Source: Chelatococcus asaccharovorans
GTDB lineage: Bacteria > Pseudomonadota > Alphaproteobacteria > Rhizobiales > Beijerinckiaceae
Assembly (NCBI RefSeq): GCF_003201475.1
Contig: NZ_QJJK01000005.1
Span: forward strand, 372,001 to 436,000
Reading direction: 5' to 3'
Length of the DNA: 64,000 bases
The number at the start of each line of letters is the position of its first letter. The stretch's first letter is position 1. The notes under the pieces were generated by a model. It was not told the origin of the DNA and did not search any database. It saw only the letters and a program-made list of their open reading frames with translations. The position numbers and the translations under genes are program-made. Below, one piece after another: positions 1 to 10,166 of this stretch.

Positions 1-176
1 TCGGGCGCATGGTCACCGGCGATGCCGAGCCATATCGCTATCTGGTTGAATCGATCCGTCGCTTCCCGACCCCGCAGGCCTTTTCCACCATGCTGGAAGA
101 TGCCGGCTTCCGCTCCGTCAGTTATCGCCCGATGACCCTGGGCGTCGTTGCATTGCATTCGGCATGGAAGCTCTGA
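1..176 (+). CDS. ubiE: UbiE C-terminus (5' partial)
   Basis: The last 57 or so codons of a reading frame that enters from outside the window and stops at TGA 174-176. The tail has the look of the ubiquinone/menaquinone C-methyltransferase UbiE: a stretch ending [15 protein letters not shown], then a segment with [21 protein letters not shown], which matches the closing strands of that SAM-dependent methyltransferase. UbiE methylates the benzoquinol ring in ubiquinone synthesis. The next gene, 45 bases on and in the same direction, is ubiB, the usual neighbour. The catalytic SAM-binding part lies outside the window, so only the C-terminal third could be judged. Confidence 0.85.
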   Translation, partial: GRMVTGDAEPYRYLVESIRRFPTPQAFSTMLEDAGFRSVSYRPMTLGVVALHSAWKL

Positions 177-221
177 TGGCGGGCGCCTTCGGCCCGCGCC
201 GGGCGCAGGGGGGGCGATAGC

Positions 222-1793
222 GTGGCGCTCTCCGACATCTGGCATATCCTGTCTTTCGCCCGGGTCGGCTTCGTGCTGGCGCGCGAGGGCGCCTTCGGGC
301 TGTTCGATCAGTCGCTGCTGCCGCCGGCCGCAAGGGCCGGTGTCCGTCTTGCCCGCCTCATCGAGCGGCGCGGGCGCGGCGACGGGGCGGAACGGCTGGC
401 CGCCGCGCTGACGCGGCTCGGGCCGTCCTACGTCAAGTTCGGCCAGTTCCTGGCCACACGCCCCGATGTGGTGGGCATTCGCGTCGCGCGTGATCTCGAA
501 GCCCTGCAGGACAGGATGCCGGCCTTCCCCAAGGCGGAAGCGGTCGCGATTGTGGAGGCAACGCTCGGACAGCCGCTCGATCAGGTCTTCGCGAGCTTCA
601 GCGATCCCGTTGCGGCGGCTTCCATCGCCCAGGTGCACCGTGCCCGGCTGGTGGATGCGCGCGGCGGCCGCGAGGTGGCGGTAAAGGTGCTGCGGCCCGG
701 TGTGCGCGAGCGTTTCAACGCGGATCTCGCAGCCATGCGCTTCGGAGCGCGGCTGGCGGCACGCTTCCTGCCGGACATGCATCGCCTCAAGCCGGTGGAG
801 GTCGTCGAGACGCTGGCGCGCTCCGTCGTGATGGAGATGGACCTCCGGCTCGAGGCGGCCGCGCTCTCGGAGCTCGCCCAGAACACGGCGGACGACGTCG
901 ATTTTCGCGTACCCGCCGTCGAATGGGACATGACCGGGCGGGACATCCTGGTCAATGAATGGGTGGAAGGCTTGCCGCTGTCGGATCTCGCCGGCATCGA
1001 GGCGGCGGGTCATGACCGCGTCGCCCTTGGCCGCGCGGTGATCCAGACATTCCTGCGGCAGGCCCTGCGCGATGGCTTCTTCCATGCGGACATGCATCCC
1101 GGCAATCTCTTCGCGGGGCCGGACGGCCGGCTTGTCGCGGTGGATTGCGGCATCATGGGGCGTCTGAGCCCGGAGGAGCGTCGCTTTCTCGCGGAGATCC
1201 TCTACGGTTTCATCACCCGCAACTACCGCCGCGTCGCCGAGGTCCATTTCGAGGCGGGCTATGTGCCGCATCGCCATAACGTCGCGGATTTCGCCCAGGC
1301 GATCCGCGCCATCGGCGAGCCGATCCACAATCGGCGCGCGGATGAGATCTCGATGGCGAAGCTGCTGACCTTGCTCTTCGAGATCACGGCGCTGTTCGAC
1401 ATGCAGACACGCACCGAGCTCGTGATGCTGCAGAAGACCATGGTCGTCGTCGAAGGTGTGGCGCGCAACCTCGATCCCAAGCTCGACATGTGGTCCACCG
1501 CCGATCCCGTGGTGCGCAGCTGGATCGAGCAGAATCTGGGGCCGCTTGGCCGCCTCGCCGATGTGGGCCGCAACGCCAAGGAATTTGGCGGGTTCCTCGG
1601 CCATCTGCCCAGCCTCCTCACGCGGGGCGAGCGGCTCGTCAGCGATGTCGAGCGCATGGCGCGGGACGGTGTCCAGCTCGATCGCGACAGCGTGGCGGCG
1701 ATCGGCCGTGCCGAGGCGTACGGAGGACGCTCCCGTACAGTTGCGCTCTGGCTGGTCGTGGTTCTGCTTGGCCTGATCTGGCTCGCCATGTAA
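222..1793 (+). CDS. ubiB: UbiB, ABC1/ADCK-type atypical kinase for ubiquinone synthesis
   Basis: A 523-residue UbiB-family protein. Seen: the KxGQ motif (KFGQ, residues 72-75) that replaces the normal P-loop, the following ATRPD, a SIAQVHRARL segment with the Ala-rich nucleotide loop, the invariant lysine in EVAVKVLRPG, the catalytic loop HADMHPGNLF and a DCG in place of DFG. One hydrophobic helix closes the protein (about residues 504-521), where family members carry membrane helices. Known: UbiB supports the hydroxylation steps of ubiquinone synthesis through ATPase activity at the inner membrane. It follows ubiE by 45 bases, probably as one transcript. The start is GTG at 222, preceded by a G-rich Shine-Dalgarno. 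Confidence 0.95.
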   Translation: MALSDIWHILSFARVGFVLAREGAFGLFDQSLLPPAARAGVRLARLIERRGRGDGAERLAAALTRLGPSYVKFGQFLATRPDVVGIRVARDLEALQDRMPAFPKAEAVAIVEATLGQPLDQVFASFSDPVAAASIAQVHRARLVDARGGREVAVKVLRPGVRERFNADLAAMRFGARLAARFLPDMHRLKPVEVVETLARSVVMEMDLRLEAAALSELAQNTADDVDFRVPAVEWDMTGRDILVNEWVEGLPLSDLAGIEAAGHDRVALGRAVIQTFLRQALRDGFFHADMHPGNLFAGPDGRLVAVDCGIMGRLSPEERRFLAEILYGFITRNYRRVAEVHFEAGYVPHRHNVADFAQAIRAIGEPIHNRRADEISMAKLLTLLFEITALFDMQTRTELVMLQKTMVVVEGVARNLDPKLDMWSTADPVVRSWIEQNLGPLGRLADVGRNAKEFGGFLGHLPSLLTRGERLVSDVERMARDGVQLDRDSVAAIGRAEAYGGRSRTVALWLVVVLLGLIWLAM

Positions 1794-1899
1794 TTGGCGT
1801 TATTTCGCGTCGAAACCTGCGAAATGGGGTAAAGCCCGGCTCACGAATGTGCTAATTGTTCGCGCAGAACGTTTCGGGCGCGAGCGCTGGAGTCCTGGA

Positions 1900-3123
1900 T
1901 TGCAGAAGCGCATTCTTCTCATCATCGCTGGCGGGATCGCGGCCTACAAGTCGCTTGACCTGATCCGGCGCTTGAAGGAGCGGGGTTATGCCGTGCGCGC
2001 GATCCTGACGCCTGCCGGTGCGGAGTTCATAACGCCCCTGTCGGTCGGCAGCCTCTGCGGCGAGCGCGCCTTCACCGACATGTTCTCGCTGACGGACGAA
2101 GCGGATATCGGCCATATCGCCCTGTCCCGGCAGGCGGACCTGCTCGTGGTCGCACCGGCCACCGCCGATATCCTCGCCAAGATGGCCCAGGGTCACGCGG
2201 ATGATCTCGCGAGCACGGCCCTGCTCGCCACCGACAAGCCCATCCTCGTTGCCCCTGCCATGAACCCGCTGATGTGGGAGCATCCGGCCACGCGGCGCAA
2301 CATGGCCCAGCTTGTGGCGGACGGCGTGCACGTTGTCGGACCCAATAGCGGGCGGATGGCCGAGCGCGGCGAGGAGGGGCCGGGCCGCATGGCCGAGCCG
2401 CTGGAAATCGTTGCCGCCATCGCGCTGGCGCTCCAGGGAAATGCCGGACAAGCCGGTGCGGCGCTGCCGCTCGCCGGCCGACGCGTTGTCGTGACATCGG
2501 GGCCGACCCACGAGCCGATCGACCCCGTTCGCTATATCGCCAACCGCTCGTCCGGCCGGCAGGGCCATGCCATCGCCGCGGCGGCGGCGGCTTTGGGGGC
2601 CGAGGTCGTGCTCGTTTCGGGGCCGGTTTCGATCCCCGACCCCGCCGGTGTCACGGTCCGCCATGTGGAGACCGCGGTCGAGATGCTCGCGGCGGTCGAG
2701 GCGGCACTGCCGGCAGATGTCGGCATCTTCACCGCGGCCGTCGCCGACTGGCGGGTGGCGGGCGAAGCCTCGCAGAAAATGAAGAAAACGGGCGCCGCGC
2801 CGAAGCTCGCGCTGGTCGAGAATCCGGATATCCTGGCCACCGTGGCGAAGCGCGCCGTGGATCGTCCGCGACTTGTCGTTGGTTTCGCGGCCGAAACGGA
2901 AAACGTCGTCGCCTATGCCAAGGCCAAGCGTCAGCGCAAGGGCTGCGACTGGATCATCGCCAATGACGTCAGCCACGCGACAGGCATCATGGGCGGGGAC
3001 AACAACACGGTGCATGTGGTGACCGCCGATACGGTTGAGGATTGGCCCGACCTGCCGAAGACGGAGGTGGCCGCCCGGCTGGTGGCGCGCATCGCCCGCT
3101 TATTTCAAGAGGATAGGCCATGA
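1900..3123 (+). CDS. coaBC: Bifunctional phosphopantothenoylcysteine decarboxylase / phosphopantothenate-cysteine ligase
   Basis: Two fused CoA-biosynthesis domains. The N-terminal flavoprotein half (CoaC) starts [19 protein letters not shown] and has [16 protein letters not shown] and PAMNPLMW. The C-terminal ligase half (CoaB) has [23 protein letters not shown], a KMKK patch, VGFAAETEN and IIANDVS. An in-frame ATG at 1849 gives 17 extra residues of poor quality. The TTG at 1900 puts the start just before QKRILLI as in homologues, so it was chosen (407 aa), but the start is not certain. The segment that carries the reductive Cys (ACG) in E. coli Dfp reads [13 protein letters not shown] here, without Cys. 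The stop overlaps the dut start by four bases (ATGA), so the two are translationally coupled. Confidence 0.92.
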   Translation: MQKRILLIIAGGIAAYKSLDLIRRLKERGYAVRAILTPAGAEFITPLSVGSLCGERAFTDMFSLTDEADIGHIALSRQADLLVVAPATADILAKMAQGHADDLASTALLATDKPILVAPAMNPLMWEHPATRRNMAQLVADGVHVVGPNSGRMAERGEEGPGRMAEPLEIVAAIALALQGNAGQAGAALPLAGRRVVVTSGPTHEPIDPVRYIANRSSGRQGHAIAAAAAALGAEVVLVSGPVSIPDPAGVTVRHVETAVEMLAAVEAALPADVGIFTAAVADWRVAGEASQKMKKTGAAPKLALVENPDILATVAKRAVDRPRLVVGFAAETENVVAYAKAKRQRKGCDWIIANDVSHATGIMGGDNNTVHVVTADTVEDWPDLPKTEVAARLVARIARLFQEDRP

Positions 3124-3572
3124 GTATCGAAGTGGGCCTGCGTCGGCTGGCCCATGGCGAGGGTTTGCCCCTGCCGCGTTATGAGACGGCGGATGCCGCA
3201 GGGCTCGATCTCACGGCCGCGGTGCCGGACGGTGAGCCTTTGACCTTGCTGCCGGGTGCGCGCGCCCTCGTGCCGACGGGGCTCGTGCTCGCTCTGCCGC
3301 GCGGCTATGAAGGACAGGTGCGGCCGCGCTCCGGGCTGGCCCTCAAGCAGGGGCTGACTGTGGCCAACGCGCCTGGCACCATCGATGCGGACTACCGCGG
3401 GGAACTGGGTGTCATTCTGATCAACCTGGGCCAGGAGCCCGTCGTCATCGCGCGTGGCATGCGCATCGCGCAACTCGTTATCGCGCCGGTCGTTCAGGTC
3501 GCCCTGCGCGAGGTCGAGGCCGTTGACGAGACCGCACGCGGCAGCGGCGGCTTCGGCTCGACTGGCGCTTGA
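3120..3572 (+). CDS. dut: Deoxyuridine 5'-triphosphate nucleotidohydrolase (dUTPase)
   Basis: A 150-residue trimeric-type dUTPase, which hydrolyses dUTP to dUMP and pyrophosphate and so keeps uracil out of DNA and supplies dTMP synthesis. The five family motifs appear in order: [18 protein letters not shown], the uridine-binding [13 protein letters not shown] with its catalytic Asp, [10 protein letters not shown], and the C-terminal P-loop-like arm [10 protein letters not shown] that closes over the phosphates. Length is typical. The start ATG overlaps the coaBC stop in an ATGA, and the coaBC-dut order is conserved in many proteobacteria. Nothing is missing. Confidence 0.97.
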   Translation: MSIEVGLRRLAHGEGLPLPRYETADAAGLDLTAAVPDGEPLTLLPGARALVPTGLVLALPRGYEGQVRPRSGLALKQGLTVANAPGTIDADYRGELGVILINLGQEPVVIARGMRIAQLVIAPVVQVALREVEAVDETARGSGGFGSTGA

Positions 3573-3599
3573 ATTTCTGATCGAGAGGAGCCATCCGCC

Positions 3600-4049
3600 A
3601 TGATCTTGCTCTCCAGGCGTAGCCTTCTCGCCGTAGCAGCGGTCGTTGATGTCGCCATCCATGCGCGGCCGACCCCTGTCGCGGCAAAGTTTCTGGCCGC
3701 GCGCCACAACCTGCCGCCTCGGCATCTTGAAACGGTGCTGCAGCAGCTCGTCCGCGCCGGCATTTTGAAGGGCGTACGGGGTCCCCGTGGAGGCTATGAG
3801 CTCGCCCGGGAGCGCCGGCGCATCTCGGCCGGCGACATCGTGCGCGCGGCCATGGACGAGGATGATGACAGCGGTCTGCCAACCCCCGATTCGCTCCTCG
3901 TCGATCGCGTCATCGGTCCGACGATCCGAGAGGCGAGTGAGACCTTCCTGGCGAAGCTGGACGAGATCACCGTCGAGGACCTCTGCCGCAAAGCCGACGC
4001 GATAGCCGTCTTTGAGTCTCCGCCCGCCGCTGGTGATTTTACGATTTAG
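3600..4049 (+). CDS. Rrf2-family transcriptional regulator, likely controls cysK
   Basis: A 149-residue Rrf2-type winged-helix regulator. The N-terminal helix-turn-helix includes AVAAVVDVAIHARPTPVAAKFLAARHNLPPRHLETV, and the wing reads GVRGPRGGYELARE, both characteristic. A single Cys (LCRKADAI, near residue 130) is present, so the three-Cys cluster that holds the [2Fe-2S] centre in IscR and NsrR is absent. This points to a CymR-like member that senses without iron-sulfur. It is followed by cysK after 91 bases that hold a perfect inverted repeat. Inference: it represses cysK and senses sulfur or cysteine status. A clear GAGAGGAG ribosome site precedes the ATG. Confidence 0.85.
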   Translation: MILLSRRSLLAVAAVVDVAIHARPTPVAAKFLAARHNLPPRHLETVLQQLVRAGILKGVRGPRGGYELARERRRISAGDIVRAAMDEDDDSGLPTPDSLLVDRVIGPTIREASETFLAKLDEITVEDLCRKADAIAVFESPPAAGDFTI

Positions 4050-4053
4050 ATCG

Positions 4054-4093
4054 TATAATATTTATATCATCGCGACTTTTATGTGATATAAAT
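4054..4093. promoter_or_regulatory. Putative cysK promoter with Rrf2 operator dyad
   Basis: Seen: a perfect 10-bp inverted repeat, ATTTATATCA at 4060-4069 and its reverse complement TGATATAAAT at 4084-4093, with 14 bases between. A consensus -10 hexamer TATAAT lies at 4054-4059, directly against the left arm. No good -35 is visible. The segment is strikingly AT-rich against its surroundings. Rrf2 dimers bind AT-rich dyads of this size, so repressor binding here would block cysK transcription. Which hexamer is the true -10 is not settled. Confidence 0.6.
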
Positions 4094-4140
4094 GCCGAGA
4101 TCAATCCGGGACGTCTGTCCCGCGCAACGGAGAAAGCGCC

Positions 4141-5121
4141 ATGGCGGGCACATCGAATGGATCCACCGGCGACCGCGCACCAGGCCGCGGCCGCATCTAT
4201 GATTCCATCACCGAGACGATCGGCGACACGCCGATCGTGCGGCTGCGCCGGTTGGAGCAGGAACGCGGCTTGAAGGCGCACCTGCTTGCGAAGCTTGAGT
4301 TCTTTAATCCGATTGGGAGTGTGAAGGACCGCATCGGCGTGAACATGATCGCGTCCCTGGAAGAGCAGGGATTGATCAAGCCGGGCGCGACATTGATCGA
4401 GCCGACCTCGGGCAACACGGGTATCGCGCTTGCCTTCGTGGCGGCCGCCCGCGGTTACCGCCTGATCCTCGTGATGCCGGAGACGATGTCCATCGAGCGG
4501 CGCAAAATGCTGTCGCTGCTTGGCGCGGAACTTGAGCTGACCCCCGGTCCCCAGGGCATGCGCGGCGCCATCAACCGGGCGGAGGAGCTGAAGGCCTCGA
4601 TCCCTGGTTCCATCATCCCGCAGCAGTTCCACAATCCGGCCAATCCGGACATTCACCGCCGCACGACGGCGGAGGAAATCTGGAACGACACCAAGGGCGA
4701 GGTTGATATCATCGTTGCCGGCGTCGGTACCGGCGGCACCATCACCGGCATCGGCCAGGTGCTGAAGCCGCGCAAGCCAACGCTGCATGTTGTCGCGGTC
4801 GAGCCTGAAGATTCGCCGGTTCTCTCCGGCGGTCAGCCCGGCCCTCACAAGATTCAGGGCATCGGCGCCGGTTTCGTGCCGGAGGTGCTCGATCGTTCCG
4901 TGATTGACGAGGTCGTCACGGTCGGCAATCAGACCGCCTTCGACACGTCGCGTCTGCTCGCGCGGACGGAGGGTATCCCGGTCGGCATTTCCGCCGGCGC
5001 AGCGCTTGCCGCGGCGCTCGAAGTCGCCGCCCGGCCGGAATCGGCCGGCAAGACCATCGTGCTGATCATTCCCGATTTCGCCGAGCGTTATCTCTCGACC
5101 GCCTTGTTCGAAGGGCTGTAG
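4141..5121 (+). CDS. cysK: Cysteine synthase A (O-acetylserine sulfhydrylase)
   Basis: A 326-residue fold-type II PLP enzyme that makes L-cysteine from O-acetylserine and sulfide. Seen: PLP lysine in GSVKDRIG (K62), substrate loop [19 protein letters not shown] (from residue 88), phosphate-binding [12 protein letters not shown], and the C-terminal [16 protein letters not shown]. The first 18 or so residues are a variable lead before [17 protein letters not shown], the usual family start. A GGAGA ribosome site precedes the ATG. The Rrf2 regulator and operator upstream suggest control by sulfur supply. The C-terminus ends shortly after the [10 protein letters not shown] motif, as in CysK rather than CysM. 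Confidence 0.96.
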   Translation: MAGTSNGSTGDRAPGRGRIYDSITETIGDTPIVRLRRLEQERGLKAHLLAKLEFFNPIGSVKDRIGVNMIASLEEQGLIKPGATLIEPTSGNTGIALAFVAAARGYRLILVMPETMSIERRKMLSLLGAELELTPGPQGMRGAINRAEELKASIPGSIIPQQFHNPANPDIHRRTTAEEIWNDTKGEVDIIVAGVGTGGTITGIGQVLKPRKPTLHVVAVEPEDSPVLSGGQPGPHKIQGIGAGFVPEVLDRSVIDEVVTVGNQTAFDTSRLLARTEGIPVGISAGAALAAALEVAARPESAGKTIVLIIPDFAERYLSTALFEGL

Positions 5122-5140
5122 GCGCGGAACGCGGCGTGCC

Positions 5141-5162
5141 ACCTCTCCCGGCTGGGAGAGGT
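5141..5162. repeat. Short intergenic palindrome (CCTCTCCC type)
   Basis: ACCTCTCCC at 5141-5149 pairs with GGGAGAGGT at 5154-5162 across a GGCT loop. Related palindromes built on CTCTCCC/GGGAGAG occur near 7888-7905 and at 53081-53180 in this window, so this is one member of a dispersed intergenic family of the kind common in alphaproteobacteria. A short GC-rich tail of the element continues to about 5187. Confidence 0.6.
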
Positions 5163-5241
5163 CGGCCGCCTTGCGGCCGGGTGAGGGCTCTGATGGCTCT
5201 TATGGAGCGGCCGACATAATCCGGGGCAATCACCGCCATAA

Positions 5242-5267
5242 AAAAGGCCGGCGAAAGCCGGCCTTTT
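5242..5267. terminator. Bidirectional rho-independent terminator between cysK and pnp
   Basis: AAAAGGCCGGC (5242-5252) and GCCGGCCTTTT (5257-5267) form an 11-bp stem with a GAAA tetraloop. The A-tract on one side and T-tract on the other let it work for both converging genes, cysK from the left and pnp from the right. Confidence 0.88.
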
Positions 5268-5293
5268 CGTATCGGAGTGCGGAGGGCAGCGCC

Positions 5294-7429
<2,136 letters not shown>

Positions 7430-8090
7430 GGATTCTCATCTCTCATGGTCTTCAGGCCCGCAGGCCGTGAGCCGCTTGAGGCGACGCCATGAGCAAGACG
7501 GCGAGAGGCTCTATCGAATGATGAGCATCCGGCGATCCTGCCATGGTCGTCTGGCCCGGCCGTTCACGCAACACGCCCGGCCGTTCAAGCAACCTGTGTG
7601 AGGGAGACTTTCGGACAGAATGGCCCGTCGGGTCCCTCGCGGCGGGCGGCCAGCCCCTGCTGTCCGCCCGAGGCGTAGCGTAAAACATAGCCCATGGGCC
7701 GATTTCACGATACGCAAGGATCGCAGCGTCACGCTGCGTTCTGGAGCATGGCCGCGACGAGCGGGTTACATCGCTCTTTGCCGGTCCACTGACCCGTGCG
7801 GCCCCGACCGCACGGTTGCTCCGACAGGCCGGCATGGCCTGCTGCCGACCTCGGCCCAAAGGGCCGATTTACGTCTGCCTACCGCTCTCCCCGGCTGGGG
7901 GAAAGCGGCTGCCGTAGCTCATTCCCAGACACCTGAGCCATCCAAGCGCGCAGGCTTCCAGGCTCGGGTCCTTCTTGCTCAGGTCCTCGGAGCGGCGAGC
8001 CTCGCAATACGAGGCGCGTCACCGCGCGATGGCCCCTGGTACCAAACGATCCCGGCACCGCCCATCGGCGACGGGATCGCAATGACGATA
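7430..8090. other. Long rpsO-pnp intergenic region, no gene seen
   Basis: About 660 bases with no credible coding frame. It holds a 13-bp direct repeat GCCCGGCCGTTCA at 7554-7566 and 7575-7587, a degenerate CTCTCCCC-type palindrome near 7888-7905, and just past the rpsO stop a hairpin (CGATCCCG 8047-8054 with CGGGATCG 8072-8079) that is followed on the minus strand by only three T. The hairpin may mark the 3' end of rpsO mRNA or a processing site in the pnp leader. No tRNA-like fold was found. Confidence 0.5.
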
Positions 8091-8360
8091 TCAGCGACGA
8101 ATGCCGAGGCGCTCGATCAGGCTGCGGTAGCGCGCCTCGTCCTTGCTCTTCAGGTAGTCGAGCAGCGAACGGCGCTGCGAAACCATCTTCAGCAGGCCAC
8201 GGCGGGAATGGTTGTCCTTGGCGTGGGTGCGAAAATGCTCGGTCAGATTGACGATGCGCGTCGTCAGGATAGCGATCTGCACCTCGGGAGAGCCGGTGTC
8301 GTTGGCGACCCGGCCATATTCCTTGAGGAGCTCTTGCTTGCGCTCGGCAGTGATCGACAT
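8091..8360 (-). CDS. rpsO: 30S ribosomal protein S15
   Basis: An 89-residue S15, the primary 16S rRNA-binding protein of the small-subunit platform. The signature runs from [21 protein letters not shown] through [20 protein letters not shown], including the conserved HxxDxxSRRGL-like region ([11 protein letters not shown]). Full length and intact. It lies between truB and pnp in the conserved nusA-infB-rpsO-pnp order. In E. coli S15 represses its own translation through an mRNA pseudoknot. Whether the leader here does the same cannot be judged by eye. Confidence 0.98.
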   Translation of the reverse strand: MSITAERKQELLKEYGRVANDTGSPEVQIAILTTRIVNLTEHFRTHAKDNHSRRGLLKMVSQRRSLLDYLKSKDEARYRSLIERLGIRR

Positions 8361-8497
8361 CGATATCTCCTTGACGTTGGCCTAGCCGGGATGTCGTCCA
8401 GCGAGGTCGGTTGAAGCGGCACACGGGCCACATGGTGCCGTGCTATACACGAATCCCGTGGGAAAGCCAGCGTGAAGCGCAGTTGCGCTTGACGCGT

Positions 8498-9502
8498 TCA
8501 GAACCCGCCTGAGAGGTTGAAAACGCGTCGCGGGACGATTTCACCCCCGGCCATGTCAGCGACAGCGACGAGCCGGCCCTGGCAAGTCACGGAGAGAGGC
8601 CCGTCGATCAGAGGCGCGTCGCGGCCACGCAAAAGAACGCCCTGGCCGCGCGCGAGACGCGCCGCATCGGGCCGGCTGACCGCCACGGACGGCAGCTCCT
8701 CCAGCGCCGCTTCCACCGGAAGAACCGCCGCAACACCTTTACTGGCCGCCGGCTGCGCCGCGCTCTGCTCGTTTCGCTGCAGGTCTTCCAGAGTGACGGC
8801 GCGGCCGGTCGTGAAGGGGCCAACCCGCGTGCGCCGAAGGGCCGACACATGGCCAAAACAGCCGATGGCGAGGCCGAGATCGCGCGCAATGGCGCGGACA
8901 TAGGTGCCCTTGCCGCATTCGGCCTCGAACACGCTGTGATCCGGCGTGTGGCTGACGAGCGTCAGCCGGTCGATCCGGACCGGCCTGGCCTCAAGCTCGA
9001 CGATCTCGCCGCCGCGCGCCAGATCATAGGCGCGCTCGCCGGCGATCTTGATCGCGGAAAAGCGGGGCGGCACCTGCATGATATCGCCGCTGAAGCGCGG
9101 CAGGACAGCGGCTATGGCGGCCTCATCGGGACGAGCGTCGCTGGTCGCGGTCACGCTGCCCTCGGTGTCGTCCGTATCCGTCTGGCTGCCCCAGCCAACG
9201 GTGAACTGGTAGGCCTTGCGGCCGTCCATCACAAAAGGCACCGTCTTCGTCGCCTCGCCGAGCGCGATCGGCAGCAGTCCTGACGCCAGCGGATCGAGCG
9301 TACCGGCGTGGCCGGCCTTCTTGGCCTGCAGAAGGCGCTTCACGACGGCAACGGCGTGGGTCGATGTCATGCCGACCGGCTTGTCGAGCACCACCCAGCC
9401 ATGCACGTCCCGCTTGCGGCGCGGGGGGTGCTGGCCACGGGCGGAGGAGGCCCTCGTGGACGGGGGCGGGACGCTCGGGGGCTCGTCGGCGATGTCGCTC
9501 AT
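8498..9502 (-). CDS. truB: tRNA pseudouridine(55) synthase
   Basis: TruB makes pseudouridine 55 in the T-loop of tRNAs. Seen: DVHGWVVLDKPVGMTST at the start of the core, the catalytic Asp in GHAGTLDPLASGLLPIALGEATK, YQFTVGWGSQTDTDDTEG, and GTYVRAIARDLG, with a short C-terminal PUA-like part. The frame stays open far upstream over rbfA, so the start had to be chosen. ATG 9502 gives MSDIADEPP. A run of three ATG codons at 9532-9524, overlapping the rbfA stop, is an alternative start. Neither has a strong ribosome site, and translation is probably coupled to rbfA. Confidence 0.93.
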   Translation of the reverse strand: MSDIADEPPSVPPPSTRASSARGQHPPRRKRDVHGWVVLDKPVGMTSTHAVAVVKRLLQAKKAGHAGTLDPLASGLLPIALGEATKTVPFVMDGRKAYQFTVGWGSQTDTDDTEGSVTATSDARPDEAAIAAVLPRFSGDIMQVPPRFSAIKIAGERAYDLARGGEIVELEARPVRIDRLTLVSHTPDHSVFEAECGKGTYVRAIARDLGLAIGCFGHVSALRRTRVGPFTTGRAVTLEDLQRNEQSAAQPAASKGVAAVLPVEAALEELPSVAVSRPDAARLARGQGVLLRGRDAPLIDGPLSVTCQGRLVAVADMAGGEIVPRRVFNLSGGF

Positions 9503-9512
9503 CGTGGCGCGC

Positions 9513-10001
9513 TCAAGGGGTCTCATCATCATCTTTTTTTGGGGAACGGGCATCCGGTGGGGAGTTCGGGTCTTCAAGGTCTGCGTCATCCGCGTCCGTG
9601 TCCCGCCGTGAAACGAGGTCGGCCTGGACTCGGCTGGAGTGCAGCAGGCTGTCGATGCGCGCGGCCTCGTCGAAGCTTTCGTCGAGTCGGAAGCGAAGCT
9701 CGGGCATGAATTTGATGCTGAGACGCCGCGACACCTCGCCGCGCAGGAAGCGGCGGTGACGCTGCAGGGCCTCGACCACCGCCTTCTCGTCCTTGCCGCC
9801 GAGCGGCATGACATAGATCGTCGCCAGCTTGAGGTCCGGCGACATCCGGACTTCAGGAATGGTGATGACATGCGCGGTGACCACGTCATCGATCAGGTCG
9901 CCGCGCGTCAGCACCTCGGCCATCGCGTGGCGAACGAGTTCGCCAACGCGCAGCGCGCGTTGGCTCGGGCCCGGGCCCGTGTCGAATCTTTTTTTCGGCA
10001 T
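9513..10001 (-). CDS. rbfA: Ribosome-binding factor A
   Basis: A 162-residue RbfA, a KH-like factor for late 30S maturation and cold adaptation. The core [22 protein letters not shown], then [22 protein letters not shown] and [35 protein letters not shown], is typical. The tail after about residue 120 is acidic and low in complexity ([20 protein letters not shown]). The ATG at 10001 has an AGGA site five bases upstream and begins [11 protein letters not shown] longer in-frame start at 10049 has no support. The end overlaps candidate truB start codons. Confidence 0.95.
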   Translation of the reverse strand: MPKKRFDTGPGPSQRALRVGELVRHAMAEVLTRGDLIDDVVTAHVITIPEVRMSPDLKLATIYVMPLGGKDEKAVVEALQRHRRFLRGEVSRRLSIKFMPELRFRLDESFDEAARIDSLLHSSRVQADLVSRRDTDADDADLEDPNSPPDARSPKKDDDETP

Positions 10002-10123
10002 GTTTCCTAACTCCCGGGATCGGACCGGGATCCTAGCTACGCTGGTCATCCGGACGCGCCATATAACGGCCGGTCCGGGATCCAGATGCGATCACATTGA
10101 CGCGAGGAGCGCGCGGTTCTGGG

Positions 10124-10155
10124 CCCCGGGTTCGCGGCCAAGCCGCGTCCCGGGG
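10124..10155. repeat. GC-rich intergenic hairpin after infB
   Basis: Two nested arms pair around a CAA loop: CCCCGGG plus CGCGGC on the left (10124-10138) with GCCGCG plus CCCGGGG on the right (10142-10155), with a small bulge. It lies between the infB stop and the rbfA start. It has no T-tract in either direction, so it looks like a dispersed palindrome and not a terminator. Confidence 0.5.
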
Positions 10156-10166
10156 GAATGAGAGCC

